A stretch of 64,000 nt of DNA from Turritopsis dohrnii (GCA_027922465.2 BQMF02000372.1:310001-374000), one strand, 5' to 3'. Shown: positions 10,549 through 22,929, counted from the stretch's first letter. The notes: generated from the sequence alone by a model not told the origin. A program made the numbers and translations.

Positions 10549-13128
10549 ATGGCAGACCAACGGAAAGGCAATAAAGTGGAACTAACCACCTTTCTATCAT
10601 GGGGCAAACAAAATGTAATCGGTTATAAGACAAAAGAAGAAAACTCAAAAACTTACGTCGTGTTTATTTGGTGCAAATGCTGTGCACGAAATAAAGAGGT
10701 TATAATATCAACTCTCAAAGGTGCTAAGAGCTCAGCCCTTGCATTTATTGAAGGCACAAATGTCGTCACAAAACATCAAGTAAGTTTCTTTTTTTCTTTC
10801 ATTGTTAGCACTCGTTGTTAATGTTTTTTGTTTCTAATCTCATCTTCTTACACTTTGTGAATATTTAGGCTTACATTATGTTACTGTTGTAAACAGTCAT
10901 TTATTCATTTTACTTTGTAGGTTTCTCCTCACCTTGACAAAGAAGGTGGTGCCCATTCCATTGCGCTTTTGATTGAAAGAGGTAAACCGCAAGAGGAACG
11001 AATAAAAAACGTGTCGTTAACTGGGCCTTTGCAAAAGAAAATTACCACTATGACTGCAATTAATACAAAAAACATGTACATTAAAATGAATCCTACTGTT
11101 TCTCTCTGAAACAATTCAAAACTCTGATCAACGTTCAAAGACAAAATGGAGTTGTTCTAGTTGAAGGTAATAATGTTGACTTTTCTCTTTATCAGTTATT
11201 CTTTTATTCATTCTACTGACAACCTTATAGCCTAAACTTATTATATGTAGGTCATGAAGACGGTAAAAGTGGAGGAGAATTTATTTCATACATGGCAGAT
11301 GCTGTAAAAGACAAAGTAGCAGTTTTTCTCGCAAGTTCCGATTTCATGTCAATACTAACAGACAGATCACAAGCACGGAATACAGGGAATGACAAAGAGA
11401 TGGTTCTTATTCGTACCGAAAGAAATGGTGAGTATTTTGAGTATTTTAAGAAGTATATATTGTCAGTTGTAACTAAGCGTTAATTATTGTTTGTATTTCA
11501 AATGCACAAAGCATATTGTTTGTTTGTTTGTTTTCTTTTTTTAAGGCATTCCAGTTTACTTTTGTGCATCTTTAATTGAAATGTCTGATTGGGGAGGAAC
11601 AGACGCTGCTTCCTTAAAGAAAGGCATTGACAATATTTTTGGGGATGAAGGAAGAGTTCCCTTGAAAGAAGATCAATACAAACATAAAGTCGTTGGCTGT
11701 ACTTCAGATGGCGCAAGTGTTAACTTTGGGAGAAATACAGGTTTAATGAGAAGGCTAGCTGTAGACCGTCCCTGGCTAATCAAAATACACTGTACAAATC
11801 ATCGAATTGAATTGGCAGTCAAACAATCGCTAGAGAAAACTAAATTCAATGAATGTGACACTTTACATTGGGAATTTTGCCCTCTTCAAAAATTTAGGAA
11901 AGATAAAAGGAGAGATTAAAGCTGCTGCCCAAGCTCTAAATATTAAGCATTATACACTACCTAAACTGACAGGTACCCGTTTTGTTTCTCTGGTCATCGC
12001 CGTAACGCATTCACTCGTCTGCTTAATACATGGCCCGCTATCACTTTAGCATATGAAAATGTTATCGCTGATGAAAATACTAAACCAGACACCAAGGCTA
12101 AAGGTAAAATCCTATTCATTTTTATGCCTTATATGTGCATACTTAGATGTCCTCGAGATTGTTACACCAATATAGAAAGTTTTCGAATCTGAAGCTTTGA
12201 TGCCTAATGAAGTTAAACCTTTTCTCTCAGAAACACTCACCAATATCGATGATTGCTTACAAGGAGATTACAACGACGAGATGCTTGTTAGTGACTTAGC
12301 GTCATTTCGTATAGTAGAAGGTGAATTGACATCAACCTTTATTAAAGCTGGCGATCCACATAAACGAAATGCCGATAAATAACGAATTACTTATAAAATT
12401 TCACATGACCACATTGGACGATGATGTGTTACTCAGAGCAATCGAAAAGAAAAAAAGCATTTTGAAGGATCTAAAAGCTATTTTGAATTCAAGATTCACT
12501 GATTTCTCCAGCCCTATTTTCGCCAATATGGACTGGGTTGATCCTAAAAATTGGGATGATGAAAAAATGTATGGAATTGATCAAGTCACTGCTCTAATTT
12601 CACATTTTGAAGTCCCATTAAGAGCTTCCGGGTTTGACTCAAAATATGTATTCAAAGAATGGAGATTTTTTAAAAGTTAGGTTAGAGCAACTCATATCCG
12701 TCTCGAATCCCTACAGTTATGGAAAAAAATCTTTAACAACAAAAAAGAAGAATACATCAACCTTTGCAAGTTAGCACGTATCGTAATCAGTTTATCTAGC
12801 TCAAACTCGTATGTAGAACGTGCATTTAGTCTTCTTACTCTCCTGTTGTCTAACAGAAAGCTCCTATGAACCATGATACATTACAGGATTTAATGTCTAT
12901 ACATATCAACGACAAACTTTGGACACCACGAGAAAAAGAGGAAATTATCGAAAACGCATGCGAAAAGTTTCTATCCAAGCAAAGAACGAAAAGAGCTGCC
13001 GAACCTCCTTCAAAAGTTCTCCGTATGGAAGCACATGTTATAGAGGATGATTCTGAGAGCTCAGGCAATGACTTTAAAGTCTGTTCAAAAAAAATGTGCA
13101 CTTCCTACATTTTTATGAATATCTCATA
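10549..13128 (+). pseudogene. ZNF862/C17orf113-like hAT-derived transposase pseudogene
   Basis: Exons with GT..AG introns: 10549-10779 (starts M-A-D-Q, with a C-K-C-C zinc-finger-like motif), 10921-about 11167, about 11252-11427, about 11546-12102, then 12180 onward. The fourth block has the family signature V-Y-F-x-x-L-I-E-M, G-G-T-D-A, G-A-S-V-N-F-G-R-N-T-G and I-H-C-T-N-H-R-I-E-L-A-V-K. The hAT dimerisation block (S-S-S-N-S-Y-V-E-R-A-F-S-L-L) is near 12795-12840. It is broken by frameshifts near 11100, 11872, 11990 and 12864 and by a TAG at 12678. The family includes host genes as well as transposons, so this may be a dead transposon or a dead duplicate of a domesticated gene. Confidence 0.75.
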
Positions 13129-13129
13129 A

Positions 13130-13700
13130 TCTATCTGTTCAATTTTGAAAAGTAAACCCTCTTTGGAAAGATACGACTAGTGGAATGTCATGAAATTTTA
13201 AATTATGAAAATAATGAAGAAATGAAGAAGCAAGGGGAAGAAGAAAAAAATCGGCTTTTTTTCTACGATAGCTATGAAGCTGATTTTCAGTAAGATGAAA
13301 CTTCAATCTTTTCTGATTACAAAAATATAAAAATATTTCTCAAAAGTAAAGTTTTAACAAAGTTATGAGGGACCAAAGAGACCCATGTAAACAAAGCCAA
13401 AATAGACGAAAAATCACAAATAGACGGGGGTAACGCGTTTGTAAGTAATTAATTGGTGTTATGTCTTACGAAGTAATTACGAAATTCAACAAAGTGAGAA
13501 AAATCACTCTTAGGGGAGTTGTTTGCATTTCTTTTGTTTTATGTACAGCAATTTTAATTTTCTAGTTCATGTTTGTAATGTGATGGAGCTTTAGAAAAGA
13601 ATCATGCTTTGATTTTTTGAGGCCATGCGAAAACTTTTATTGGAAAAATGCTATGAAACGCAAATTCGTATTGTTCTATTAAGGTTTAAATAAAAAAATG
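13130..13700. other. Non-coding AT-rich stretch
   Basis: Contains only chance short frames. No repeat pair was recognised. Confidence 0.3.
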
Positions 13701-13701
13701 T

Positions 13702-14990
13702 TTACAAAAGTTCATTGTCAGAGCTATCAACATAAATTAAATCATCGTTATCCGAATCATCAGAATAATCTGGTTCAAAGTCACTTTCACCGAGATCAAT
13801 GATAACAGGTTCTACTAATGGAACATTATCACCACCAAAATCAATTTTCCGAAAACTTTGCTCAACTTTTAAAGTATGCGCAATAACCATTTGCCAATTT
13901 TCAGCCGTTACATTCTGCAAAGCTTCATTTACAAGCTTCTGGACATCCGCAATTTTAAACGTTGTATTTTTCTTAGCAACCTCAGTTTTTACTTGTGCCC
14001 AAATCAGTTCAATGGCATTCAATTCCGAGTGACCAACGGGAAGTCTAAGAATTCTGATGTCTTTGTTGTTCTGTTGACAATACTTTTTTGTGATCGACTC
14101 CAATTGATATTCCTTTACGATGTTTAACGATTTCACCTTTTGCAAAAGAATCGGAATTGTTTCTTTTTCAATAAATGGAACATTTTTCTTTGTGAGCCAA
14201 TCTTGAATTGGCTTTTTACGCCATGATGTATTCGGGACTTTCGATTCCTCTGTCTGTCTGGAGTGGTATTTGGCGTTGTCGATTAAAACCAATGATTTGT
14301 TCGGCAGTGAAGGCAAAACTTTCTTTTCCCACCAATTTTCAAAATGAGGACCATTCATTTCTTTATGGTAATCACTGGAATCTTTTACACCAACAAAGCA
14401 TTCACCGCAATCAGGAAGGAAACCATCTTTTGACCCGATATTATTGATGATTAGGCGTTTCCCTTGGCCCTGAGGAACATCAAGACCACCAGACCAAGTG
14501 ATTTGTCCCAATAAATCGTCGGTTGTTTCACTTTGCCAAACATATTCAGTGGTATGGTTGGCATTGCACCAGGTCTCGTCTTGGTAGTAGATGTGGTAAC
14601 CTTCTGTTCTATACTTTTCGATTGCCATCAAAAATTTGTGTCGGCTTACAACTATATCCAGCCGCTGGTAAATATTCATTTTCTTCTTTCGTTTTTTGTA
14701 AGCAAATCCGAGTGTCTTCAGTGTAGTGTATAGCGTTGTTCGACCAATTTTAGGAAACGATTCGATTTTTCGAATTTCTGCGTGAATTATGTCCAATGTT
14801 GGAATTTGTGGTGGATTTCTTTTGTAGTAGCCCAGAACCATTCTTGACAGCAAACTTTTTGCGAAGTCATCCAGTTTAATTTCTGGTCTCCCCCTTTGCT
14901 CTGTATCCAAAATGTCATCCTTCCTGATGTTGAACACACTTCTTCTCGAGACTTTGCAAATTCTACTTGTTTCGGAAGCTTTCGGAACAA
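13702..14990 (-). CDS. IS630/Tc1-like DDE transposase, 5' end unresolved
   Basis: One uninterrupted frame of about 425 codons. It starts with a helix-turn-helix-like segment (S-R-I-C-K-V-S-R-R-S-V-F-N-I-R) and continues into a DDE_3-type core. Core landmarks are Y-Y-Q-D-E-T-W (first D), L-V-L-I-D-N-A-K-Y-H-S (second D) and H-S-E-L-N-A-I-E-L-I-W (E). The distance from the second D to the E is about 85-89 residues, far longer than the 34-41 of classic Tc1/mariner enzymes. The C-terminus is acidic (D-D-S-D-N-D-D-L). No ATG is seen in frame upstream of the helix-turn-helix, so a first exon or the start lies beyond a stop near 14996, next to an AT-rich tandem repeat. The catalytic part shows no damage. 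Confidence 0.75.
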
Positions 14991-14999
14991 TGATTTATA

Positions 15000-15185
15000 G
15001 ATTAATCTATATTTACCTATATTATAGATTAGATTTTATCTATAATCTATGTATAGGTAACATTTTATCTATAATATAGATTATAGATTATTATAGATTA
15101 TAGATGATCTATAATCTATAATCGATAACCTATAATCTATAATCTATAACCTATAACCTATAATCTATAACCTATAATCTATGCA
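15000..15185. repeat. AT-rich tandem repeat built on TCTATAATCTATAACC-type units
   Basis: Irregular head-to-tail copies of CTATAATCTATAACCTATAA and its complement fill this stretch. Shorter stretches of the same motif recur at 20852-20868 and 21680-21750. Confidence 0.75.
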
Positions 15186-15189
15186 ATGT

Positions 15190-16250
15190 CAATGCAATGT
15201 CATCCGTGTTATGCATAAACTGTTTTACGACGTAATGATCTATAACCTAATGTAAAATCTTTACAAGATATCTATAACCGAGTAGCCCATGCACTAATTA
15301 TAGGAAACAAGCAATAACAACTTTAATGACTTGTGAAAATTTTACCGTTATCGCATAAAAATTTCGTTCGTTTAGTTTGTTTATGTTTTCATTCAGCCAT
15401 TTTTCGGGAGTAAAAAAACATGACCAGGGACGCAGGTTAATTTTTCTTTCGCGAAATATTGTCAACCTTAATAGAAGTAAAAGTTCTGTCAGAAACGTTT
15501 TTCTTGATGAAACCATTTAGGTCTTTCACATGATTTGCTATTTTTCCATTTTTTCCCCTATCTTTTGGTTTCCCTGTGCCGTGCGATGTACCACATGCAC
15601 GATGTTTCTCGAACGGCAGCATTCTACAAAGAACATCGCGCGATGGAAAAGTGCACGGCGTGGTGAGTGGTGAGTAATTGTATCCTTCTATATCTTACAG
15701 TGTCAAAACATAGATTTCCGTATGTACTTCTGGAATGGAATTGTATTGAAAAGGAAATAGCAATCAAAATGTTTATTCTTAACATTTGACGTTGAACCAA
15801 AACATTCATGAAATAAGCTACTTTAAATTGCAAAAAACTAGAACAATACAGCAATGATACTATTCATATTTTTATCAAAAATTGCTTGTTATGAAATAAA
15901 TTTCTTAATACAGGTATCGTCAATAATTAAGGACTCCTAATCCAACTTTCAATATGCATATAGTTATGCTTAGTAAGGGTCTTAAAAAATATAATGAGAG
16001 CCAATTAATGATATGTATATCACGATTTTAGCATATTCTAAAGTTTTGTTTATTGTTTTTTGTCCAAGTCAGCTCTTTAAAAAAATTCTTCTCTTTACTT
16101 TTGAAGAAAACAAATCTTATACTTTCAGTATTGGTCACATATTCTGAGGCGGGAGAAACAAACAAAAAAATTCTCCATTTCACTATCAACCCCATTTCTG
16201 AGGCGGGAGAGAAATAAAGTTTTGCATAACTTCTGTTGAAACTTGCCCAA
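15190..16250. other. Non-coding interval
   Basis: Only chance frames, including an open minus frame of about 60 codons at 15437-15622 rich in Gly, Lys and Asn that I cannot assign. It is AT-rich with no clear terminal repeats. Confidence 0.3.
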
Positions 16251-16254
16251 ATCT

Positions 16255-18153
16255 TTATTCCTTTGACAATCGTGTTCTTTTGGCATTGTTTTTAGGCAAG
16301 GGAGCCACCAAATCTTCTGTACCCTCTTTACAAAATTGACGGATTTCTTTGTACAGGTAAGTTTGGCGGTCATCATTTAGGCCAGCAGGTTGTATTTCTG
16401 GAGGAAGGTGATATTCTAATTGTTTTACGTTCTTTTTTATCAGGCTGATTATGATTGGCTCAGAGTCCAGCGTTTCTAAGCATGTCACCACACCTGGCTC
16501 TGAGCTGCTCATGCGGAAATGGTGGTAACTGGTGACATTTTCCACACGATAAAAGAAACTGGAAAGCATAGAACTCCAGTCAAAGGTGTTAACAAACACT
16601 GTGCCATCATGCTTACCAACAAGTTCAGCATAATTGCAACTGCTACTGTTGCACAACATTGCGATGTCGTAGACCGTCCACAAAGGAGTATGGATGGCCT
16701 TTTTTTTCAGGACACCGAAATTCCGATCGCAGCTCAACTTTGTGTGCCCTGGAACCATGAATGAGTACTCGATTTCCTCATTTAAACCGACCATGGTCCG
16801 CCAAAGAAGATACCATATGAAGTAGTTATTTTTGTTCTGACCTGAAAATAGAAATAAAATCAAAATTTGCTTTTGCTATTGTTTTATAACATGGATGGTT
16901 ATTATGACAAGTGCCTTATCTGTAGCCATAATTATATTAAATGTGAATAATTTCAACTTACCAACACAATTGTCAGCATGTATTTTTGCTGTTGTTTCAC
17001 CCATGCCATGGTTGGTTAGAAAATGATGCACATAGGATATTGTTGGGTTCGCACCCTTACCCGTACCGACAATTTCATCTATTAGGTAGTTAATCTGATG
17101 ATTGATTCCATCATTTGACACCCCAAAAATTCCACATTTACGCGGTGTGGCAAAATGAATAGGCCCTGGTTGAAGTGGATCAGCAGGGTAATGCAACTGC
17201 TGGGCATAATCCCAGCTGTAGTGTGCAACACCCTAAAAAAAGGAGAAAGTACGTTATGAAAATATTACTTATTGTTTTAGGGTTATAAAAATTATCAAAA
17301 TTTACCTTGAAAGAACACGGTGATGGTTTAATAAAAGGTGAAAATGTCTGATATTTTTTTACTTCTTCTCTGGCTAAAGCACATTGTTCACGATAGTAAT
17401 TAATTTCTTGTTTAGCCAGATCCAGATGCTGCAGTTGATCCTTCAACAATATTGCTTTCTCCTCGCCGGATCGATTTGCACCCCTGAAAATGCTGTTGTT
17501 GTTACTCTGACATTTCCAGCAAAGGTCAGTGGCGGGCTTGGCAACAACAACCCATGGGATGTCTTGATTCCATAACTGAAGGAAGAGGCTTCGGCAAACT
17601 GGAGTCAAGTTACTGCCAATGCAGCTGTCCTTATGAAACTGCCAGACAAGAGTTCTAGTATTAGATGAATCTAATAATGTTATGGACTGGTCTTTGTAAC
17701 CAGGTATCCTCCCAGGAAGAAGAACGCCATGATGTTCGGCATAGTTGTGGATGAAAGTTCTAACGTGAACTCTCGTGTCAAAGCTGTGCGAGTTCGCTGG
17801 CATACGGTTCGTGTTACCATGTCTTCTCGGTGTAAAGCCATTTTTATGGAAGTGCGTGGAAATGTTGTGCAGTTTTTGTAGCTAGATGTTAAAAAAACTT
17901 TCCGACACGTTTTTTTCCCATACATCATATATGTCGAATGATCGTCTTCCCCAGGTTTTCTTGACAGCTGTAAAAACGACAACACAAATGAATCCAATTC
18001 CCCATCTGCCAGTTCACTAAAGCTGTTCCTGATTTCATCAACTTCCTCTATTGAAAATTGCCTTATACATTCTGTGCCATTTTCCCCATGTTGACATTTA
18101 CAGCCTTCGTGATAAAATTCGGGAATCGATAACGAAACTTTAGCGACAGCCAT
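16255..18153 (-). pseudogene. DUF7869-type transposase-like gene with one frameshift
   Basis: Three exons on the minus strand: 18153-17306 (ATG start), 17230-16962 and 16841-16255, with GT..AG introns and consistent phases. Exon 1 encodes an N-terminal Cys/His-rich stretch and the conserved H-G-N-T-x-R-x-P-A-N and L-L-P-G-R-I-P-G-Y blocks. Exons 2 and 3 encode the core, I-H-A-D-N-C-V-G-Q-N-K-N-N-Y then V-P-G-H-T-K-L-S-C-D-R-N-F-G. The H-A-D-N-C aspartate and G-H-T-K-x-x-x-D layout resembles RNase H-fold enzymes, but an enzymatic role is inference. A single frame change near 17840-17880 in exon 1 separates the start from the rest; it may be real decay or a sequencing indel. The gene lies 284 bases from, and divergent to, the BEN-like gene. 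Confidence 0.7.
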
Positions 18154-18439
18154 ATTTGTTTATATTTATCGCCTTCGTGAATTAAATTGATGCGCTCGAT
18201 TACGATAGTGTAAAATACGCGTTCGAAAAAAAACAATGAAGCCAATCAAATGCATTTTTGATGAACATCATCCAATGATATTTAGTTGAATAAATTAATT
18301 TTAGCTTTATGCAAATTTTGAAGTTAAGGACCTCCTTAGCTACATAGCAACTTGTTTACAAAATTTCACTTGTTTCAAATTACGTTTTTAAGCCTGATTC
18401 GCAATGAATAGCTGAAGGAAGTCGACAAAAATCGAGAGA

Positions 18440-20461
18440 TACGCTCTCGTAAAGTTTTTAATCGATGGCAAGACCGCAATATTCGCCACAGTTTTAATCA
18501 TTGGCCAAATTGTTTTGAACAGCATCTGTTCAGTTAAACACAAGGGGAAAGAGCTACAGGCCAAAATTTTAGCATTAGCTGGTAAGATTCATTTTGCACT
18601 TGCTCAAATGTGAACTTAGTTACACATCTACTCAAACCCACTTATAATGTTAGACACAACCGAAGAACTGGATGAGTGGGAGATGGAGCATCCAGAACTG
18701 GACGAGACAGTAGTAGTTAAAGAAAAAAGGTGCTCATCTGATGAGGTAAGCCAGACATGTGTGAATGACATGCTGTGTAAATGCTCCATTATGGGTCCTT
18801 TAATAGTTAGAAAGGATGAAAAAGAACTCTTAACTACAAGTATACAATTATAACAACGACCTAAAATGTCATTTCTTGTATTTATATTAACATAGTTAGT
18901 AGTACCATATTTAACAAAATAAAACATAAACACCGAACAAAACAAAAAATGCAGATAGAAACCACCCACTATTGAACATGAAAAATTATCTCAAATTAAA
19001 GCATTTCTGAGAAAACTGGTTTCGATTTGATATCAAGTATAAGTGACATAAATATATTAAGTAATATAATATCAAAACAATACATACAATCAACATTATA
19101 TTTGATATTATATATCAATTGTACTATACTTTAGTACTTTGTGAGGTGAGAGAATTCAAGGCAAACCAGACTACCATGTGAAATATGTTAATTAATACTT
19201 TCAGAACTGTAATGTCGATGCTGCTTCCAAAAGGTTAAAACTATTGAAAGATGCGATTGAAAAGCCTAAGGTAGCCTCCTTCATTCATTATATTATACTT
19301 CAACTGATATTGATTTACATCATTTTCAAAGTATAGCATCAGTATATATTTCATTTCAGGTTCATACAGACGATCCCTACAACGACTTTCTCATAAGCCA
19401 GCAAAAGAAACATGAAGTTCCAAATAACACGCAGGACGACAACATCGCAAGGCACACAAACAACTTGCTTGATGTGGGATACAAATGCCATCGAAGAAAG
19501 GTGCAGTGTAGTTTTTCAGTGTTTGTTGAAGTCTTCATCTAAATTAAAAATATATTCAGTTAATTAGTTGATGGTTAATAAACTTTAAAATTTCCACAAA
19601 TTCTTTCAGATTTCAACGCATTGAGGAAAAGTTCGAGAGAAAGCTAGATGAGATTCTAAACATCTTGAAAGTACCAAATTTCCCTCATGACATCCAACTT
19701 GCCCATTTCTTGGACAATGACTCTTTTGAGGTTCCTCAGATGCTGCCAGAGTCACAGTCTAGCACTGCATGTGGCAGCTCACAACCTAGTTCTGCATCCT
19801 TTGGGACACAGTCTAGCTCTATGCTTTTCCAGCCAGAGTCTAGCTCTGTGTCCTTTGGGTCACAGTCTAGTGTTGTGACTGCCCCGCCACAGTCTGCAAT
19901 TGCGGTTGCTGTACCGCAGTCCAGTACTGTGGCAACATTGCCAGGGTCTAGTACTGTGTCTCAGGCAGGATACCTGTATGGCTCAGCCCAATGCAGATCA
20001 TGCTGTCATCGAAAGTGCCTTCCAGCTGATCATATCCATGTTTCCTTCAGAGATACTGAAGACACACAGCATTTCGGGGAAACGTGGCTGTGAGAAACTG
20101 GACCCTGGCACAATGGAGCTGATTAAGAGTCAGGTGATCAACATCCACAATTGCTCCGAGAGTATGTGGCAGAGTTGCCTGGAGAGGCTACAAATCAGAC
20201 TGCGAAACTACCGCAAAAAATTAACTTACACGCCTATTTTTATAGCCACGTATTTTAACGGCTATTTTCATAGCCACGTTTTTATTATTATTTTACGATT
20301 TTTTCAACTGCACATTTTTTTTCAACAGAACCCAGTTCCAGGCATATATATACTAATGAAAAAAGCCAAAATTATGGAGTTCTCTAGGAGAAAAATGTGC
20401 AATGATGTTCATTTAAACATAGCAATTAGAATTACACACTACACAATTATTATGTTAAAAT
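18440..20461 (+). pseudogene. BEN-domain-like multi-exon gene (start lost, one frame change)
   Basis: Exons by splice signals and phase: 18440-18581 (Y-A-L-V-K-F-L-I-D-G-K-T-A, the N-terminal block of BEND-like proteins), 18654-18745 (acidic), 19205-19270, 19360-about 19500 and 19610-about 20220. The last exon starts with a coiled-coil-like E-E-K-F-E-R-K-L-D-E-I-L. It then has a Ser-rich run of short degenerate repeats (S-Q-S-S/P-E-S-Q-S-S). The C-terminus fits a BEN domain: F-P-S-E-I-L, K-L-D-P, W-Q-S-C-L and L-R-N-Y-R-K-K. No ATG precedes exon 1 in frame, and the reading frame changes near 19960-19990 inside the Ser-rich part. BEN domains bind DNA or chromatin. The call rests on spaced motifs. 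Confidence 0.55.
19740..19965 (+). repeat. Coding minisatellite in the Ser-rich region
   Basis: Units of about 24-33 bp centred on CAGTCTAGCTCT or variants repeat roughly eight times. They encode the Gln-Ser-Ser-rich run of the BEN-like gene. The frame change of that gene falls at its 3' edge. Confidence 0.6.
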
Positions 20462-20464
20462 AGT

Positions 20465-21740
20465 CAAGGCAGACTAAAGCTTTGCAAGACATTCATATCA
20501 TCCTCAATGTAGCAGGTGTAGTTAAAATCGTATTTTGTCTATTATTAAGACTGACAGTTTGCATTTGAGGGATGCTCATAGTGAAGACATAGGATGGTAT
20601 TTTCAGTTTTAAGTATGTGTATAGGATAGTATTTTAAATATGAGTATATATAATATAGAGAGAGATTAATCGTTTTGTTCAATGAAATGCTTTAAATCAA
20701 TTACAATTTTCTATATTTTTGACAGAAGTCTTTTCAGAAACGAAGTCCTACTCCTTAGAAAATAATAGGATTTACGTTCTGATGACTACAAAGCGGAAAT
20801 TTTTTTATTTTAAAAGATTGACCATGACACTTTAGATTATATGTTACCATAGAATCTATAACCTATTCATGATTATTTGCTTCACAAATTCACTCGAACA
20901 ATTCACAAAATATTGTTGTGTAAAAAAGGTCATTTATTATTTATCATGTTATGTTTCTTGTTTGGAATGGAAGAAAAAGATTATGCACATGTACGTAACT
21001 GGTGTTTGTATGCATTGTGCAACACTTCGAACATCCGCTTCGAAGACTTTATTCTCAAGTGAGTAACAAAATACTCTTGAATACAATCGGATGGTTTCTA
21101 CTTGAAGCATTCATTTTAATTTGGTTTTCAACAAACTGTCTTGTCAGTGAATGTGAACCAGGTGGCCAAGTCTATTTTTATTATTCAACTGATGCCACCA
21201 GAAAAAGATTTTTTAAAACATGTTTGTTCATAAACATCAAGAAAGTCGATAAGGTAGAGAAAGATAAGTTTAATAATCAAACGGAGAATAACAAGAAGTT
21301 TTAATCGCTTTTTGATTAACCTTTACGCCTTGAAGAATAGCTTCTTCTTACTCTTCCTTAATACTTAAAAGTATGCTATGCTTGCGACATAATCGTACAA
21401 CGTTTTGAACTTTTGTTACGTAACATGTCACAAATGACTGCCAAACATTGGATTAAAGAGCATTCTATTACTAACACAAATGACCACTCTTATAGTAAAC
21501 AAGACGTTTCTCCAAGAGGCCTGGCCGAAGTAGCATTTAAATTACACCACATATAGGTCGCGGATAACTGTATACCTATACGTTCATATTATAATATGGC
21601 GTATATTATGTTCCCATGACATGACTCTCTTTACCGCGAAGCAGAACTAAGGGCTTTTGAATTTTGCCTATTGATGACATAGATTATAGTTTAGATAGAA
21701 TCTATAACCTATAAATCAGATTGTAGATTATATATTAATC
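20465..21740. other. AT-rich interval with no recognised gene
   Basis: Contains scattered TCTATAACCTAT motifs (20852-20868 and 21680-21750) related to the 15000-15185 repeat, and nothing else I can name. Confidence 0.3.
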
Positions 21741-21749
21741 TATAAATCT

Positions 21750-22523
21750 AACAGCCTAGCTCTAGAATGGAGAAGTAAGGTAACTCCTTCCCTCCACTAG
21801 CCTTGGTGTTCACAGTTGGGCCTGTGATAGCACACCCGTAGCCCCCCGTGTCAGGGTACAACATTGGCAACCTTGATCGTCAACTCTGCATCATTTTTGG
21901 CATCCCGGCAGTTGTGTGTGTCAACCTGGCATCGCTTCTGGCACCCGGCAGTCTTGTAAATCAATCCGGTTTCAATTCTGACACCTCACAACAGGTTCTC
22001 CCTCTCAGCCGTCTCAGCTCTGCTTTGCCGCTGGTCATGAGTGTTTCCTGCCAAGGGACACTACTCTTGCCCCAAGTAGTGTCGTCATCCCAGGGGCAGC
22101 CTTACTGACAAATTACTGACAAATTTAGATGACGATTAATGTTGATACGAATAAGTTACTGCATTCGAGCAAACCGATGCCCCACATCGTACGGTGGTGG
22201 TGGAAACTCTGCGAAACCCGTACACCCACAACAAGCAACAACTTCATTTTGCCGCATGGAACGTTCAAACCACTAATGATAGCCCAAACTCCTGTCAACC
22301 TGAAAGAGCTACTGCCATAATCTCGAACGAACTTGAATCTGCAAATATCGACATCTGTGCCTTGAGTGAAGTAAGACGTGAACAAACAGGAAATGTCATC
22401 AAGAAATATCACACAATATATTGGAGCGGTGGTGATACAAAGGAAGCAGGTGTTGGCTTTGCGATTTCAAACCGTCTTGCAAAAAAAATTGGAAATGAGA
22501 GGGACAATGTAAAACTACTTTGA
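21750..22523 (+). mobile_element. 5' part of a non-LTR retrotransposon (leader plus endonuclease start)
   Basis: The stretch is less AT-rich than its surroundings. A leader (21750-22200) precedes the start of an apurinic-like endonuclease (EEP) domain. The motifs are F-A-A-W-N-V-Q-T, P-E-R-A-T-A-I-I, I-D-I-C-A-L-S-E-V-R and Y-W-S-G-G with A-G-V-G-F-A-I-S. These match the N-terminus of ORF2 in RTE/CR1-like LINEs (A-x-W-N-V-R-T and the catalytic E in L-S-E-x-R). The frame ends at 22523, and no reverse transcriptase follows. It is a 5' end without a 3' end, the reverse of the usual LINE truncation. Confidence 0.7.
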
Positions 22524-22774
22524 ACTGTTAGATATCAGCCCTTAGTACTAGAAAATCATTACCGGAATATTTGAAATTATTTACTGGGCGTGTCCAGTAC
22601 GATTTTTATTTTGATGACGTCACACACAATAAAACCAAAAATTTTTTCGAAATTTTTTAAGTATTATTATATCATTCGATAGGTTTTTTCATGCTGAATT
22701 AAAAGCCTAATTATGTCATGGTGTGATTTTGAACCTAAAAAAAGTTATTAGGGATAAACGACTTACAACTACAT

Positions 22775-22929
22775 GGTGCGATTTCCTTTTCGCACCCCTC
22801 ACTCTCCTTCTCTAGGATGTTTTAGGGTCAGGCTTAGGATTATTTTTTATCTCCGTGATATGATGAAGAGCCAACTAGTAAAAAAATATGGCAGATACAT
22901 TTAGTGGGGTGCGAAAAGGAAATAGCGCC
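22775..22929 (+). mobile_element. MITE copy 1 (155 bp) with 9-bp target duplication
   Basis: Ends GGTGCGATTTCCTTTTCGC on the left and the complementary GCGAAAAGGAAATAGCGCC on the right. It is flanked by CAACTACAT (22766-22774) and CAACTGCAT (22930-22938), a 9-bp duplication with one mismatch. It has the same ends and some shared interior (AGGATGTTTTAGGGTCAG) as the element at 63478-63598. A 9-bp duplication suggests a Mutator-like driver. Confidence 0.82.

Noticed and set aside
15437..15622. Short Gly/Lys-rich minus frame near the DUF7869 gene
   Set aside because: No family motif, and no splice link to the neighbouring gene was found.
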